A DNA stretch of 38,726 bases from Gammaproteobacteria bacterium (GTDB taxonomy: Bacteria; Pseudomonadota; Gammaproteobacteria; Steroidobacterales; Steroidobacteraceae), in contig PKWJ01000011.1 in NCBI GenBank assembly GCA_003132025.1, forward strand, positions 11,633-50,358, written 5' to 3'. Shown piece after piece: positions 32,105 through 38,726 of the stretch. The stretch's first letter is position 1. Every line of letters starts with the position of its first letter. The position numbers and the translations under genes are program-made. A model generated the notes under the pieces. The model was given only the letters and a program-made list of their open reading frames with translations. It did not search any database and was not told where the DNA came from.

Positions 32105-33634
32105 CTAGCTGCCGTTCTGCCCGTGCCGCGATTGCTGTTGTTCGCGCAGCCAGCCGCGGACTTCCTCCAGGCGCGCGCGAAATCTGGCGCGCTGCACAGT
32201 GGTGAGATCAGGTGCAGCGAGCGCCAGCTCGAGCTGCTGATTGGCCAGCGCCAGCTGGCCGCCGGCCAGGTCATATTCGGCCATGTAGGCGTACGCATCG
32301 CCCGGATCTCCCGCGGCGCTGGCCGCGAGCGCCGTGAGCCGGATCTGCGGCGGTGACGGGTCCACGTTATTGAACAGATCGAGCAGCAGCTCATGCGCCT
32401 GTTTGGGCTTGCCAGCCTGCATCAGGGTCTCGGAATAGCGCATCGTGAGCGCCACGTTGCGTGGGAACAGGCGCACCGAATGCTCGAACAGCGCCAGCGA
32501 CGCGTCGGTCTGACCGGCGGCGGCCAGCGCCTGACCCAAGGCCGCGTAAAGAATCGTCATCTGCGGATAGGCGCTCTGCAGCTGGCGCAGCGTCTGCACT
32601 GCGCTCGCCGCGTTGCCGTGCTGCATCTGGACCAGGGCCTCACCATAGCGTTCCGCCGGCGTCAGCGCGCGCCGATCGCGTATCGACGCGTAGTACTGAT
32701 CCAGGTGAACCTCGGGCGGGGTCACCAACACGCGCACGCGCTCTTTAAAAAACCCGAAGCTCAATGATTCCGGCAGCAGCTTGACCTGCGGGAAAGTCGC
32801 GGCGCGATTGCGTGCGGCTGCAATGCGATCGCTGGTGACCGGGTGATCGACCAATAGTGCCGGAATTCCGGCCATCGCCAGGCCTTCCACGCGCGACATG
32901 GATTCAAAGAAGGAGGCCATCTCGTTGGGATCGAAGCCGGCGCCGGACAGCAGCTCGATGCCGACCGCATCGGCCTCGATTTCCTGGCCGCGGGTGTAGT
33001 TGATGCTCTGCTGCAGGGCGACCGCCTGGCTCATCGCGATCGCACCTTCCATCGCCTGGCCGCCGGCACCGCTGGCGGCGCCGATGAGGATGGCCGCCAG
33101 CAGCGCGGCGGTCGAGGCGAGCGACATGCGGCTCTGGGCCAGGTAGCCGCGGGCAATGTGGCGTTGCACTACGTGGCCGGTTTCGTGCGCCATGACGGCG
33201 GCCAGCTGCGATTCGTTGTCGGTCAGCAGGATCAGACCGCTATTGATGCACACGAAGCCGCCGAAGGTGGCGAAGGCGTTGATCACCGGCTCCCTCAGGA
33301 CAGAATATGTAAAATTCTGGCCCTCGTCGTGCGCCTGGGACGCGAGCCGCATGCCCAGCTGCTGGATGTAATCGGTGGCCTCGGGGTCCTCGAGGATCAT
33401 GTTCTGATCGCGCATCTCGCGCATCGCCATGCGGCCGACCTCATACTCGTCGGCCTTACTGATCATAGCGTTGGCGGGCCCGCCCAGGTCGGGCAGATCG
33501 CTGCCGATGGAGGCGGTGCTGGGTGTGAAGCTGGCATTGGCCGCAGAGTCGGCCGCCGTGGCCCAGGTGGCCGCGACAGTCAACAGACAGCCGAGCAGGG
33601 TGGCGCAGGTGCGGGGCATAAGTTCTAGGGACAT
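32105..33634 (-). CDS. bepA: BepA/YfgC-type M48 metalloprotease with TPR region
   Basis: Periplasmic Zn-metalloprotease and chaperone that helps or degrades LptD and other outer-membrane proteins at the BAM complex. ATG 33634 (AAGG 6 nt upstream) gives 509 residues. A signal peptide is seen (TCATLLGCLLTVAATWATAA). The zinc site is His150-Glu151 to His154 (AHETGHVVQRH) with a later Glu in GQEIEADAVG. The C-terminal third is helical TPR-like (ALGQALAAAGQTDASLALFEHSVRLFPRN). TTG 33637 and ATG 33619 are alternative starts. It lies 56 nt upstream of mlaA. Confidence 0.93.
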   Translation of the reverse strand: MSLELMPRTCATLLGCLLTVAATWATAADSAANASFTPSTASIGSDLPDLGGPANAMISKADEYEVGRMAMREMRDQNMILEDPEATDYIQQLGMRLASQAHDEGQNFTYSVLREPVINAFATFGGFVCINSGLILLTDNESQLAAVMAHETGHVVQRHIARGYLAQSRMSLASTAALLAAILIGAASGAGGQAMEGAIAMSQAVALQQSINYTRGQEIEADAVGIELLSGAGFDPNEMASFFESMSRVEGLAMAGIPALLVDHPVTSDRIAAARNRAATFPQVKLLPESLSFGFFKERVRVLVTPPEVHLDQYYASIRDRRALTPAERYGEALVQMQHGNAASAVQTLRQLQSAYPQMTILYAALGQALAAAGQTDASLALFEHSVRLFPRNVALTMRYSETLMQAGKPKQAHELLLDLFNNVDPSPPQIRLTALAASAAGDPGDAYAYMAEYDLAGGQLALANQQLELALAAPDLTTVQRARFRARLEEVRGWLREQQQSRHGQNGS

Positions 33635-33703
33635 CAATACCTTGTACTCTACTTCGACCTCGTCGCAGGCGCCAAGGTTCCGCGCCAGCTTAACTCGCGA
33701 GCA

Positions 33704-35110
33704 CTATAGGGCCTCGGAGGCGAAATCCGCGAGCCGCGAGCGCTCGCCACGCACCAGCGTGATATGTCCTGAGTACGGCCAACCCTGGAAACGGTTGACG
33801 ACGTAGGTGAGGCCACAGGTGGTCTCGGTCAGGTAGGGCGTATCGATCTGGGCGATATTGCCCAGGCACACCAGCTTGCTGCCCGGCCCGGCTCGCGTCA
33901 CCAGCGCCTTCATCTGCTTGGGGGTCAGATTCTGCGCCTCGTCGAGAATGATGAAACGATTGAGGAATGTGCGGCCGCGCATGAAATTGAGTGAGCGGAT
34001 CTTGATGCGATTGCGCAGCAGATCGTTGGTGGCTGCCCGGCCCCAGTTACCGCCTTCATCGCTGCGCGTGAGCACCTCCAGGTTGTCTATCAGCGCGCCC
34101 ATCCACGGCTCCATCTTCTCCTCTTCGGTGCCGGGCAGGAAACCGATGTCCTCGCCCAGCGGCACGGTGACGCGCGTCATGATGATTTCGACAAAGCGGT
34201 TGCGCTCCAGGGTCTGCGCCAGACCGGCGGCCAGAGCCAGCAGTGTCTTGCCGCTGCCGGCCGGACCCAGCAGTGTGACGAAATCGATCTCCGGATCCAT
34301 CAGCAGATTGAGCGCGAAGTTCTGCTCGCGGTTGCGCGCGCTGATGCCCCAGACGCTGTGACGTTCACTGCGAAAATCGCGCGCCAGTTCCAGTGTGGCC
34401 GCCTCGCCGTTCACGCCACGCACGATGGCTTCGATGCCCTGCGGGCCAGCTTCGTAGACGAATACGTTGGGACGCCATGCGCCGGCGGCCGGGCCGTTGA
34501 CCTGATACCAGGTGCGGTCGCCTTCCTTCCAGGAGCGCATGTCCTTGCCGTGTTGCTCCCAGAAATCCTCCGGCAGCGTTTCGACTCCGGTGTAGAGCAC
34601 GTCGGCGTCTTCGATGGTCTTGTCGCTGTAGTAATCCTCGGCGTGCACGCCGACGATCGCGGCCTTGATGCGCAGATTGATGTCCTTCGACACCAGCGCG
34701 ACGCGTGCCCGCGGCTCCTGGCGCTGCAGCGACAGCGTCTGCCCCAGGATCAGATTGTCGACGCCGACCCCTGGCAGCCCAACCGGCAGGCCGCCCGCGA
34801 GTTCGCGGGTCTGGAAGAACAGCCGGCCGGCAGGTGGTTTCTTGCCGTGATTGCCGCTATAGGCGGAAGGGATGATCAGGCCGGCGTCGATCTGTTCCTT
34901 GGTGACGCCGCGCATCATGTCGTCGAGAAAGCGGCTGACCTGGCGCGCATTGCGCGCTGCCTCCGACAGCCCCTTCTTGTTCGCGTCCAGCTCTTCGAGC
35001 ACGACCATGGGCAGGTAAATATCGTGCTCTTCGAAGCGAAAGATCGCGGTCGGATCGTGCATCAGTACGTTCGTGTCGAGCACGAACAGTCGGCGCGCAG
35101 CGGTTTTCAC
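33704..35110 (-). CDS. PhoH2: PIN nuclease domain fused to PhoH ATPase
   Basis: Protein of 468 residues. The N-terminal PIN RNase domain (about 1-150) starts RRLFVLDTNVLMHDP with Asp12 and Asn, and includes VVLEELDANKKG. The PhoH ATPase domain follows: Walker A GPAGSGKT (282-289), FLPGTEEEKMEPWMGALIDN, IILDEAQNLTPKQMKALVTRAGPGSKLVCLGN. PhoH2 proteins are reported to unwind and cut RNA. It starts at GTG 35110 in the bcp stop (GTGA, 4-nt overlap). This is the PIN-PhoH form, different from the short PhoH next to ybeY in the ybeZ cluster. Confidence 0.93.
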   Translation of the reverse strand: MKTAARRLFVLDTNVLMHDPTAIFRFEEHDIYLPMVVLEELDANKKGLSEAARNARQVSRFLDDMMRGVTKEQIDAGLIIPSAYSGNHGKKPPAGRLFFQTRELAGGLPVGLPGVGVDNLILGQTLSLQRQEPRARVALVSKDINLRIKAAIVGVHAEDYYSDKTIEDADVLYTGVETLPEDFWEQHGKDMRSWKEGDRTWYQVNGPAAGAWRPNVFVYEAGPQGIEAIVRGVNGEAATLELARDFRSERHSVWGISARNREQNFALNLLMDPEIDFVTLLGPAGSGKTLLALAAGLAQTLERNRFVEIIMTRVTVPLGEDIGFLPGTEEEKMEPWMGALIDNLEVLTRSDEGGNWGRAATNDLLRNRIKIRSLNFMRGRTFLNRFIILDEAQNLTPKQMKALVTRAGPGSKLVCLGNIAQIDTPYLTETTCGLTYVVNRFQGWPYSGHITLVRGERSRLADFASEAL

Positions 35111-35625
35111 AACGCCTGCGCCGTTTCGAGGACCTGGAGCGCGTGGCCGTCAACCTTGAGCTTGCGCCATTGATGTCTGAGCACGCCCCGGGCGTCGAGC
35201 AGGAAAGTACTACGCTCGATCCCCATTACTTTGCGTCCGTACATGTTCTTCTCGCGGATCACATCGAACTGCTTGCACACCAGGCTATCCGCGTCCGACA
35301 GCAGCGCGAACGGAAATTTCATCTGCTCGCGGAACCTCTCGTGCGCTGCGAGGCTGTCGCGCGAAATGCCGACGATGGTGACGCCGGCGCGCTCGAAACG
35401 CGGTGCCAGCGCGGCAAACTGCTGCCCTTCAAGCGTGCAGCCCGGCGTGTTATCGCGTGGGTAGAAATACAACACCAACTTGCGTCCGCGCGCATCCTTC
35501 AGGCGCCACAGCGCGCCGCCGGTTGCCGGCAGTGAGAAGTCCGCTATTGCCTTTCCGATCGTCACCGTCGATCGAGCCGCTGCTTTGCGCTTTGATGGCG
35601 CGCGGCTCCTGCTCGCGGCGCTCAT
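35107..35625 (-). CDS. bcp: Peroxiredoxin, BCP/PrxQ type, without the adjacent resolving Cys
   Basis: Thiol peroxidase reducing H2O2 and organic peroxides. The peroxidatic Cys63 is in FYPRDNTPGCTLEGQQF. In E. coli Bcp a resolving Cys lies five residues later, but here that position is Gln68. The only other cysteine is Cys117 (DSLVCKQFDV), so it must be a 1-Cys type or use Cys117. The N-terminus (residues 1-20) is a basic extension (SRSRAPSKRKAAARS). Length is 172 residues. ATG 35625 overlaps the gcvR-like stop, and its own stop overlaps phoH. Confidence 0.93.
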   Translation of the reverse strand: MSAASRSRAPSKRKAAARSTVTIGKAIADFSLPATGGALWRLKDARGRKLVLYFYPRDNTPGCTLEGQQFAALAPRFERAGVTIVGISRDSLAAHERFREQMKFPFALLSDADSLVCKQFDVIREKNMYGRKVMGIERSTFLLDARGVLRHQWRKLKVDGHALQVLETAQAL

Positions 35626-36152
35626 GATTTGACCGGCTCGAGAATGGCGTCGAGATTGAGTGAGTCGCAGAAGTCCATAAACTCCTCGCGCAGCTGCGCG
35701 ACGTGCAGCTTTCCTGGAACGTTGATCACGATCTGCACGGCGAACATCGGCGCGCCGGTATGCGCCGCGGCATAGCTGCGGGTCGAGACCTCACAGATGT
35801 CGATGCCGCGACTGGCGAAGAACCCCGACAGGCCGGCGACGATGCCGGTCTGGTCCAGACTCACGATGTCCACCGAATAGGGCAGCATGTCGGCGCGCGC
35901 CGCCCGGGGTTCGGTGCGCTTCACATGTACGCTCAGGGCGGCAGTTTCGGCCAGTCGCACCAGCTCCGATTCGATGCGGGCCAGCGTGTGCCAGTTACCG
36001 CTGACCAGCAGCAGCATGGCGAACTCCGAACCCAGCGCCGCCATTCGGCTTTCGGCGATATTGCCCCCGCAGTCGCTGATGACGCGGGTCAGCTCATGAA
36101 CCATGCCGGTACGGTCGTTGCCGATGGCGGAGACGGCGAGGTGCTGCTTCAT
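35622..36152 (-). CDS. gcvR: GcvR-like tandem ACT-domain protein
   Basis: Predicted regulator of 176 residues with two ACT domains. The first (about 3-80) reads LAVSAIGNDRTGMVHELTRVISDCGGNIAESRMAALG. The second (about 92-170) reads YSVDIVSLDQTGIVAGLSGFFASRGIDICEVSTRSY. ACT domains bind amino acids. E. coli GcvR controls the glycine cleavage system with GcvA, and no gcvA is in the window. I chose ATG 36152 (MKQHLAVSAIG), where homology begins, over ATG 36200, which adds 16 unconserved residues. It leads the unit gcvR-bcp-phoH and is divergent from dapA. Confidence 0.9.
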   Translation of the reverse strand: MKQHLAVSAIGNDRTGMVHELTRVISDCGGNIAESRMAALGSEFAMLLLVSGNWHTLARIESELVRLAETAALSVHVKRTEPRAARADMLPYSVDIVSLDQTGIVAGLSGFFASRGIDICEVSTRSYAAAHTGAPMFAVQIVINVPGKLHVAQLREEFMDFCDSLNLDAILEPVKS

Positions 36153-36181
36153 TGGATCCGATGTCACGATGCTGAGCCGGC

Positions 36182-36210
36182 AGTGTACCGGTACTCGCAC
36201 GGCTTGCGAA
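36182..36210 (-). promoter_or_regulatory. Candidate sigma-70 promoter for gcvR-bcp-phoH
   Basis: On the minus strand TTCGCA (36210-36205) and TACACT (36187-36182) are 17 nt apart, each 4 of 6 to consensus. The start would be near 36175, about 23 nt before the chosen gcvR ATG and downstream of the rejected ATG at 36200. This supports the shorter protein. Confidence 0.4.
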
Positions 36211-36217
36211 CGCCGGC

Positions 36218-36247
36218 TTGCTTCTGGTCAGCCGAGGCCCGTAACAT
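36218..36247 (+). promoter_or_regulatory. Candidate sigma-70 promoter for dapA
   Basis: TTGCTT (36218-36223) and TAACAT (36242-36247) are 18 nt apart, placing a start point near 36254 and a leader of about 25 nt before the dapA ATG. Match quality is modest. Confidence 0.35.
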
Positions 36248-36278
36248 CGCCGGCCCCGCCATCTAATTGAGCACTGAT

Positions 36279-37181
36279 ATGTTCTCCGGCAGCCTGGTTG
36301 CGATTGTCACGCCGATGCATGCGGATGGCGGCATCGACTGGCCGGCGTGGGATCGTCTGCTCGCGTGGCATCTGGAGGCAGGTACCAGCGGCATCGTTGT
36401 CGGCGGTACCACCGGTGAATCGGCGACCCTCAGCGACTCGGAGCTCATGGCCCTGGTGGAGAGCGCGCGCGCGCGGCTCAATGGACGCGCGGCGCTGCTC
36501 GCCGGCGCCGGCACCAGCAGCACAGCAACCACAATCGAGCGTGCGCGGCTACTGTCGGCTACAGGAATCGACGGCCTGCTGGTGGTCACGCCGGCCTATA
36601 ACAAGCCGACACAGGAAGGTTTGTATCGTCATTTCGAGGCAGTGGCCGCCACCGCCACGGTTCCCGTGGTGCTCTACAACGTACCGTCGCGCACCGCGGT
36701 CGACCTGCTGCCGGCGACCGTGGCGCGGTTGGCGAAACTGTCGGGCGTGGTCGCGGTCAAAGAGGCGGTGGCCTCGATCGAACGCGTGCGCGAACTGGTC
36801 GGATTGACCGGGGCGCAGTTCGCTGTGCTCTCGGGCGATGACGCGAGTGCCGGACAGGCGATGCTAAACGGCGCGCGAGGAGTAATCTCGGTGACGGCGA
36901 ATGTGATGCCCAGAGCCATGGCCGAGTTGAGCGCCGCGGCGATTCGCGGCGACAAGGTCGCCGTCGAGCGTCTGGATGCGCCGTTGCGCGCGTTGCACGA
37001 GGCCCTGTTTCTGGAGCCCAATCCGATTCCGCTGAAATGGGCCATGAGTGACCAGGGCCTGATCGAACGCGGCATCCGCCTGCCGTTGACGGAGCTGTCC
37101 GAGCCGTTGCGCCCGCGTGTGCGGGCCGCCCTTGATATAGCGCGGGGCCGGCTGCCCCTGGCGCAGGCGAAGTCGGCGTGA
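36279..37181 (+). CDS. dapA: 4-hydroxy-tetrahydrodipicolinate synthase
   Basis: First committed enzyme of lysine/diaminopimelate synthesis: condenses pyruvate with aspartate semialdehyde. From ATG 36279 (MFSGSLVAIVTPM) the 300-residue protein keeps E. coli numbering: Schiff-base Lys161 (VVAVKEAV), Tyr133 (LYNVPSRT) and Thr44/Thr45 in VGGTTGESATL. LLSGDDAS-like VLSGDDASAGQ and HGVISVTAN-like RGVISVTANVMPRAMA also match. A TTG at 36267 would add four residues, less likely. Its stop overlaps the lipoprotein GTG by 4 nt, as dapA precedes bamC in E. coli. Confidence 0.97.
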   Translation: MFSGSLVAIVTPMHADGGIDWPAWDRLLAWHLEAGTSGIVVGGTTGESATLSDSELMALVESARARLNGRAALLAGAGTSSTATTIERARLLSATGIDGLLVVTPAYNKPTQEGLYRHFEAVAATATVPVVLYNVPSRTAVDLLPATVARLAKLSGVVAVKEAVASIERVRELVGLTGAQFAVLSGDDASAGQAMLNGARGVISVTANVMPRAMAELSAAAIRGDKVAVERLDAPLRALHEALFLEPNPIPLKWAMSDQGLIERGIRLPLTELSEPLRPRVRAALDIARGRLPLAQAKSA

Positions 37182-37747
37182 CGGCAGCGCTGTATCGCCT
37201 GCGCGCCGAGCGCGGCGCGCTGCTGGCTTGTGCGGTGATGTTGCCGCTGCTGTCAGGCTGCAGCGTGTACCAGCGGGTGTTTCATCACGGCGGCAGTAAG
37301 AATTTCGTCGGCTGCACCGAGCGCCCGTTCGCCGGCAACGCTGATTCTCGACCGGCACTCAAGGTTCCCGAGGGCATGAGCGCGCCGGATACGCGTAACG
37401 CCGTCAAGATCCCCTCACTGAGCACCCCTGATCCGCATACCGGTAAGGCCAAGACTGAACCATGTCTGGCGCAGCCGCCGAATTTCTTCGCCCAGCCGCT
37501 ACCGCTGGAACAGCCGAGGTCGAAAAAGTCGCGCCATCCGGCAAACCCGCCAGCGCCAGCTCCGACTGCCACGCCAGCGCCCGCTACTGCACCTGCGCCA
37601 GCTCCGGCTGCGACGTCCTCGCCAGCGCCGGCTTTACCCGCGGCTCCGCCCGCACCTGCCGCGCCGACAACCCCGACCATACCGGCGCCCGCCGTACCGC
37701 CGGCCCCGCCGGCGACGACTGCACCCGCAACCACGGGGCCAGGTTGA
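37178..37747 (+). CDS. BamC-like truncated lipoprotein with Pro/Ala-rich tail
   Basis: Lipoprotein of 189 residues, start GTG 37178 in the dapA stop. The signal ends in LLSGCSVYQRVF (Cys28). Residues about 57-81 (DSRPALKVPEGMSAPDTRNA, then VKIPSL) resemble the unstructured N-terminal segment of BamC (ELHAPAGM--PV-----IP), which binds BamD. From about residue 120 the protein is only Pro/Ala/Thr low complexity (PAPAPTATPAPATAPAPAPA and similar). The two helix-grip domains of BamC (about 220 residues) are missing. Position after dapA is exactly that of bamC (nlpB) in E. coli. This fits a minimal BamC keeping only the BamD-binding strand, but homology is short and inferred by eye. Confidence 0.7.
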   Translation: MTAALYRLRAERGALLACAVMLPLLSGCSVYQRVFHHGGSKNFVGCTERPFAGNADSRPALKVPEGMSAPDTRNAVKIPSLSTPDPHTGKAKTEPCLAQPPNFFAQPLPLEQPRSKKSRHPANPPAPAPTATPAPATAPAPAPAATSSPAPALPAAPPAPAAPTTPTIPAPAVPPAPPATTAPATTGPG

Positions 37748-37791
37748 TGGCGCGCCCTGCGTGAGCGGGATAGGCTGTTTGCCGAGGCGGT

Positions 37792-37800
37792 TGCTAGAAT
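37792..37800 (+). promoter_or_regulatory. Extended -10 promoter candidate for tRNA-Ser and SRP RNA
   Basis: TGCTAGAAT combines an extended-10 TGN with a TAGAAT hexamer, 83 nt before the tRNA. No clear -35 was found. The rest of the 135-nt gap 37748-37882 holds a 10-bp palindrome GAGTCGACTC at 37827-37836 and no gene that I can see. Confidence 0.4.
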
Positions 37801-37882
37801 TCACAAGGCTGCTTCCTGGGTCGAGCGAGTCGACTCACAGCACGGATGTTCGACTTTAAGTTATATCTGTAAGACATTGAAT

Positions 37883-37974
37883 GGAGAGGTGGCCGAGCGG
37901 TCGAAGGCGCTGGACTGGAATTCCAGTAACATCTTCACGGGTGTTCGTGGGTTCGAATCCCACCCTCTCCGCCA
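37883..37974 (+). tRNA. tRNA-Ser (anticodon GGA), CCA encoded
   Basis: Acceptor arms GGAGAGG (37883-37889) and CCTCTCC (37964-37970) pair fully, followed by G and encoded CCA. The D-loop begins TGGCCGAGCGG, typical of serine tRNAs. The anticodon stem CTGGA/TCCAG holds loop CTGGAAT, so the anticodon is GGA, reading UCC and UCU. A long variable arm (around 37929-37945) marks a class II tRNA, and the T arm has GTGGGTTCGAATCCCAC. Length 92 nt including CCA. Confidence 0.96.
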
Positions 37975-37983
37975 TAGGTCCAC

Positions 37984-38096
37984 GGTGATCCGCGCCGGTT
38001 CCTTCGCGACGACTTACCGTGAACCCCGTCAGGCCCGGAAGGGAGCAGCGGTAACGGAGCGGTCGGGTGCCGAAGTTCAGGCTGGTGCGGATCACC
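37984..38096 (+). ncRNA. ffs: Small SRP RNA (4.5S RNA)
   Basis: RNA part of the signal recognition particle, partner of Ffh (10199-11572). The ends GGTGATCCGC (37984-37993) and GCGGATCACC (38087-38096) pair perfectly. The conserved Ffh-binding domain reads GTCAGGCCCGGAAGGGAGCA (38028-38047), with the GGAA tetraloop at 38037-38040, close to the GTCAGGTCCGGAAGGAAGCAGC of E. coli. About 113 nt, the short bacterial form without an Alu domain. It begins 9 nt after the tRNA and ends 32 nt before dnaX, so tRNA-Ser and ffs are probably made as one precursor. Confidence 0.95.
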
Positions 38097-38128
38097 TCCC
38101 GTTTGCCGCAGACATTCATTGGAATTGA

Positions 38129-38726
38129 ATGACCGCTTACACCGCACTGGCTCGCAAATGGCGGCCGCACAGTTTTGCCGAAATGACCGGCCAGGAGCAC
38201 GTGCTGCGTGCGCTCGCCAATGCGCTGGCCAGCGGCCGGCTGCATCACGCATTCCTGTTCGCCGGCACGCGCGGGGTCGGCAAGACCACGGTGGCGCGCA
38301 TCCTGGCGAAATGCCTGAATTGCGAACGCGGGGTAAGCGCCACGCCCTGCGGTGAATGTGCGAGCTGCCGAGAGATCGATTCTGGTCGCAGTGTCGACCT
38401 GATCGAAGTCGACGCCGCCTCGCGTACCAAGGTGGACGATACGCGCGAGCTGCTCGACAACGTGCAGTACGCGCCCACCCGCAGCCGCTACAAGATCTAC
38501 CTGATCGACGAAGTCCATATGCTGTCGGGGCATTCGTTCAATGCGCTGCTCAAGACCCTGGAAGAGCCGCCGCCGCACGTGAAGTTCCTGCTCGCAACCA
38601 CCGAGCCGCAGAAGCTGCCGGTCACGGTGCTGTCGCGATGTCTGCAGTTCAATCTCAAGCGCCTGTCGGTGGCGCTGATCAGCTCGCGGCTGACGCATAT
38701 CCTTCAGGCCGAGCAGATCGCCTTCG
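38129..38726 (+). CDS. dnaX: DNA polymerase III subunit gamma/tau (N-terminal part, partial)
   Basis: Clamp-loader ATPase. ATG 38129 opens MTAYTALARKWRPHSFAEMTGQEHVLRALANAL, the DnaX N-terminus. Walker A is GTRGVGKTT, followed by a zinc module of four cysteines (CLNCERG---PCGECASC), DLIEVDAASRTKVDDTREL, Walker B IYLIDEVHML and the sensor-1 region LLATTEPQKLPVTVLSRC. The reading frame is open to the window edge (199 codons plus one base). Location after the SRP RNA gene fits gammaproteobacterial order. The programmed frameshift site that would make gamma lies beyond the window. Confidence 0.96.
   Translation, partial: MTAYTALARKWRPHSFAEMTGQEHVLRALANALASGRLHHAFLFAGTRGVGKTTVARILAKCLNCERGVSATPCGECASCREIDSGRSVDLIEVDAASRTKVDDTRELLDNVQYAPTRSRYKIYLIDEVHMLSGHSFNALLKTLEEPPPHVKFLLATTEPQKLPVTVLSRCLQFNLKRLSVALISSRLTHILQAEQIAF

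Noticed and set aside
36267-36278. TTG start for dapA
   Set aside because: It adds four residues; ATG 36279 matches the E. coli start and residue numbering exactly (Tyr133, Lys161).
37540-37747. Pro/Ala-rich codon repeats as a CRISPR or tandem repeat array
   Set aside because: Units vary in length and sequence and stay in frame with the lipoprotein; this is low-complexity coding sequence.

Overview
This is a gene-dense, high-G+C bacterial chromosome segment (about two thirds G+C by eye, not counted). It is almost certainly from a gammaproteobacterium. The evidence is the order rplI-dnaB-alr, ffh next to rpsP-rimM-trmD-rplS, dapA followed by a BamC-like lipoprotein gene, a short 4.5S-type SRP RNA beside dnaX, and an Mla phospholipid-transport system with BepA and a GcvR-like protein. 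The SUF operon uses SufU and SufT and an Rrf2 regulator. Together with the high G+C, this recalls the Xanthomonadales/Nevskiales/Steroidobacterales side of the class, but the genus cannot be named from this sequence. Nothing looks like a genomic island. The foreign-looking parts are an intein in dnaB and a perfect AT-rich palindrome after rplS.

Layout. 1-3885: end of rplI, intein-containing dnaB, alr. 3927-5720: CLC-type anion channel/transporter with CBS domains. 5717-7279 (minus): PP2C phosphatase and FHA protein, a phospho-signalling pair. 7485-8852: radA. 8849-10138 (minus): CorC/HlyC-type membrane protein. 10199-13569: ffh and the ribosomal operon rpsP-rimM-trmD-rplS, in which rimM appears to start at CUG. 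13570-13767: non-coding, with a 30-bp perfect inverted repeat inside a larger foldback. 13768-15606: sppA. 15631-18282 (minus): Ca2+/H+ antiporter and DHA2 drug exporter. 18405-19298: SAM hydrolase-like protein with a signal peptide.

19285-26710 (minus) is one SUF iron-sulfur operon: Rrf2 regulator, sufB, sufC, sufD, sufS, sufU, sufT, then sixA and a HAD phosphatase. It sits behind a 20-bp palindromic operator candidate. 26817-31073 (plus) is class I aldolase translationally coupled to mlaFEDCB. mlaA lies convergent to it at 31086-32048 (minus), in a minus-strand series gcvR, bcp, phoH, bepA, mlaA. 36279-37747 (plus): dapA and a truncated BamC-like lipoprotein. 37883-38096: tRNA-Ser(GGA) and SRP RNA. 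38129 onward: start of dnaX.

The window therefore holds all six Mla components (MlaA in the outer membrane, MlaC in the periplasm, MlaFEDB in the inner membrane) together with BepA and a BamC-like protein, so envelope maintenance is a theme. The SUF operon carries SufU and neither sufE nor sufA. Many neighbours overlap by 4 nt (ATGA or GTGA), which implies tight translational coupling.
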